Source: DATKEG01 sp035544515
GTDB lineage: Bacteria; Acidobacteriota; Vicinamibacteria; Fen-336
Assembly (NCBI GenBank): GCA_035544515.1
Contig: DATKEG010000173.1
Coordinates: forward strand, 1-28,090
Direction of reading: 5' to 3'
DNA: 28,090 nucleotides
Positions 24,196-28,090 of the stretch are shown here, in pieces. The position numbers were made by a program, and so were the translations under genes. Numbering within the stretch: the stretch's first letter is position 1; the number at the start of each line of letters is the position of its first letter. The notes under the pieces are model-generated. The model worked only from the letters and a program-made list of their open reading frames with translations, ran no database searches and had not been told where the DNA came from.

Positions 24196-24549
24196 CTAGC
24201 TCGCGGCTTCTCGCGCGGCTTCGCCCTGGTGCGCGTCGAGCACGGTCTTGAGCTCTTCCTTCGGACGGTAGCCCACGTGCTGCTCGACGACCTCGCCGCC
24301 GCGGAAGAGCAGCAACGTCGGGATGGAGAAGATGGCGTATCTGCTCGCGACCTCGGGGGCCTCGTCCACGTTGAGCTTCACGACCTTGACGCGCCCGGCG
24401 TACTCCTGGGCCAGGGCGTCGATGACCGGGGCCAGCTTGCGGCAGGGAGGGCACCATTCGGCCCAGAAGTCGACCAGGACGAGCTCGGACGCCTGCAGCA
24501 CCTCGACGTTCCAGTCCGCGTCGCCCACCACGTGTACGTTCTCGTTCAA
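24196..24549 (-). CDS. trxA: Thioredoxin with a CPPC active site
   Basis: This 117-residue thioredoxin has the normal fold: VLVDFWAEWCPPCRKLAPVI with active cysteines 33 and 36, KVVKLNVDEAPEVASRYAIF, then the cis-Pro segment SIPTLLLFRGGEVV. The active site is WCPPC rather than the common WCGPC, a change likely to shift its redox potential. It has no signal peptide, so it works in the cytoplasm. The start is TTG 24549, supported by GGGAGGG eight bases upstream. It is co-directional with and touches the ECF sigma gene, suggesting that the sigma/anti-sigma pair both regulates and senses the thiol system. A short inverted repeat (24568-24584) lies in its leader. Confidence 0.92.
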   Translation of the reverse strand: MNENVHVVGDADWNVEVLQASELVLVDFWAEWCPPCRKLAPVIDALAQEYAGRVKVVKLNVDEAPEVASRYAIFSIPTLLLFRGGEVVEQHVGYRPKEELKTVLDAHQGEAAREAAS

Positions 24550-24614
24550 GGACTTAACCCTCCCTTGCCTGCGCCCAGGGCAGGACTTACGCCCCTTGGA
24601 CGCGGCGCCTGCTC

Positions 24615-25418
24615 CTACGTTACAACGTCCTTGGGCAGTGCGCCCAGCGTCTCCAGCAGCGCCATGAGCTCGGCCGCCCCCTTCACGATGTGGTGGGGCC
24701 GGTAGGGATAGCGCGGCAGGTCCTCCGCCCGGCTCACTCCCGTGAGCACCAGCACCGTCTCCAGGCCGGACTGGATGCCGGCGATGATGTCGGTGTCCAT
24801 GTTGTCGCCCACGATCAGCGTCTCCTCGGAGTGCGCCTGCATGTAGCGCAGCGCGGCGCGCATCATGAACGCGTTGGGCTTGCCCACGTAGAACGGCCGC
24901 TGCCCGGTGATCTTCTCGATGGGCGCGGCCAGCGCGCCGCAGCTCGGCCGGCCCTCGGGCCCGGACACGTCGGGATTGGTGGCCACGAAGCGCGCCCCCT
25001 GGCGGATGAGCGTCACCGCGCGGCGGATCATGTCGAAGCCGTACGACCGCGTCTCCCCCAGCACGACGAAGTCGGCGTCCGTGTCCGTGAGGATGAAGCC
25101 GGCCTGGTAGAGCGCGTGCACGAGCGCGCCCTCGCCGATGACGAAGGCCTTCCGCCGCTCTCCGGCCTGGTCGTGGAGGAACTCGGCGGTGGCGATGGCC
25201 GAGGTGTAGAAGTGCCGGGCGGGCACGTCCACGTCGATGCCGGAAGCCCGGAAGCGGTCGCGCAGGTCGGCGGGGGTCTGGGACGGGTAGTTGGTGAGGA
25301 AGAGGAACGGCAGGCGGTCGGCCATGGCCATCAGGCGGGCGACCAGCTCGCGCGCCCCGGGCAGGGCCGTGTCGTCCTGCAACACGACGCCGTCGATGTC
25401 CACGATGAGCGCCTTCAC
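24615..25418 (-). CDS. HAD-superfamily phosphatase, NagD-like (HAD-IIA)
   Basis: This 267-residue cytoplasmic phosphatase has HAD motif I as VDIDGVVLQDD (nucleophile Asp7, acid/base Asp9), motif II in FLFLTNYPSQT, the motif III Lys in YVGKPNAFMM and motif IV as IVGDNMDTDIIAG. The large type IIA cap lies between motifs II and III. NagD-type enzymes remove phosphate from nucleotides or small sugar phosphates; the substrate here is not known. The start GTG 25418 lies one base after the aconitase stop (TGAGGTG), so translation is probably coupled. The gene is followed by the thioredoxin gene after 65 bases, which include a ribosome site and a small hairpin for the latter. Confidence 0.92.
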   Translation of the reverse strand: MKALIVDIDGVVLQDDTALPGARELVARLMAMADRLPFLFLTNYPSQTPADLRDRFRASGIDVDVPARHFYTSAIATAEFLHDQAGERRKAFVIGEGALVHALYQAGFILTDTDADFVVLGETRSYGFDMIRRAVTLIRQGARFVATNPDVSGPEGRPSCGALAAPIEKITGQRPFYVGKPNAFMMRAALRYMQAHSEETLIVGDNMDTDIIAGIQSGLETVLVLTGVSRAEDLPRYPYRPHHIVKGAAELMALLETLGALPKDVVT

Positions 25419-25419
25419 C

Positions 25420-28090
<2,671 letters not shown>

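Overview
This is a very GC-rich, gene-dense bacterial window of about 28 kb, with nearly all sequence coding and many 1-4 base gene overlaps. It most resembles an Acidobacteriota genome. The VWA protein at 1862-2794 has the build of the acidobacterial VWFA-related family. The serine/threonine kinase with a zinc-ribbon head and PEGA tail, the diderm envelope genes (OmpA-type lipoprotein, FadL porin) and the GTG-rich starts fit the same assignment. The phylum call is inference from gene families; no 16S or ribosomal protein gene is present. I see no tRNA, rRNA, CRISPR array, insertion sequence or prophage gene.

Layout. 1-3392 (minus): a membrane anti-sigma factor (cut by the window edge) and its ECF sigma factor, an OmpA/Pal-type lipoprotein, a VWA protein that probably starts at a CTG, a degenerate PilZ protein and a 49-residue GAF-like remnant. 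3446-4695 (plus): a FabZ-like hotdog protein lacking the catalytic His, and an RsuA/RluB pseudouridine synthase. 4697-10285 (minus): a heterodimeric ABC exporter overlapping a SprT-like metalloprotein gene, then a deoxynucleoside kinase and FolK. 10404-12768 (plus): a Ser/Thr kinase and a secreted TPR protein, each behind a similar TTG-N17-TACCCT promoter.

12794-23355 (plus) is the centrepiece, a fatty-acid catabolic locus. A TetR/FadR-type repressor has a near-perfect palindrome lying on its own promoter. It is followed without gaps by acyl-CoA synthetase, FadN-type hydroxyacyl-CoA dehydrogenase/enoyl-CoA hydratase, thiolase and long acyl-CoA dehydrogenase, the same gene order as Bacillus fadN-fadA-fadE. 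A separate strong promoter then drives a FadL-family outer-membrane transporter and a secreted GDSL/SGNH hydrolase. Together these could release, import, activate and beta-oxidise long-chain acyl groups. Aconitase, at the far end of the window, lies in the TCA cycle that would burn the acetyl-CoA.

23405-28090 (minus): aconitase (5' end outside the window), a NagD-like HAD phosphatase, a CPPC thioredoxin, an ECF sigma factor and a tiny soluble zinc-binding anti-sigma factor. The cysteine spacing of that last protein matches RsrA of Streptomyces, so the end of this run looks like a thiol-stress regulatory module.

I did not find a wholly new defence or mobile system. The best leads are the RsrA-like module beside thioredoxin, the His-less FabZ, the palindromic operator of the fad operon, the FadL-SGNH pair, and the kinase/TPR pair with its shared promoter form.
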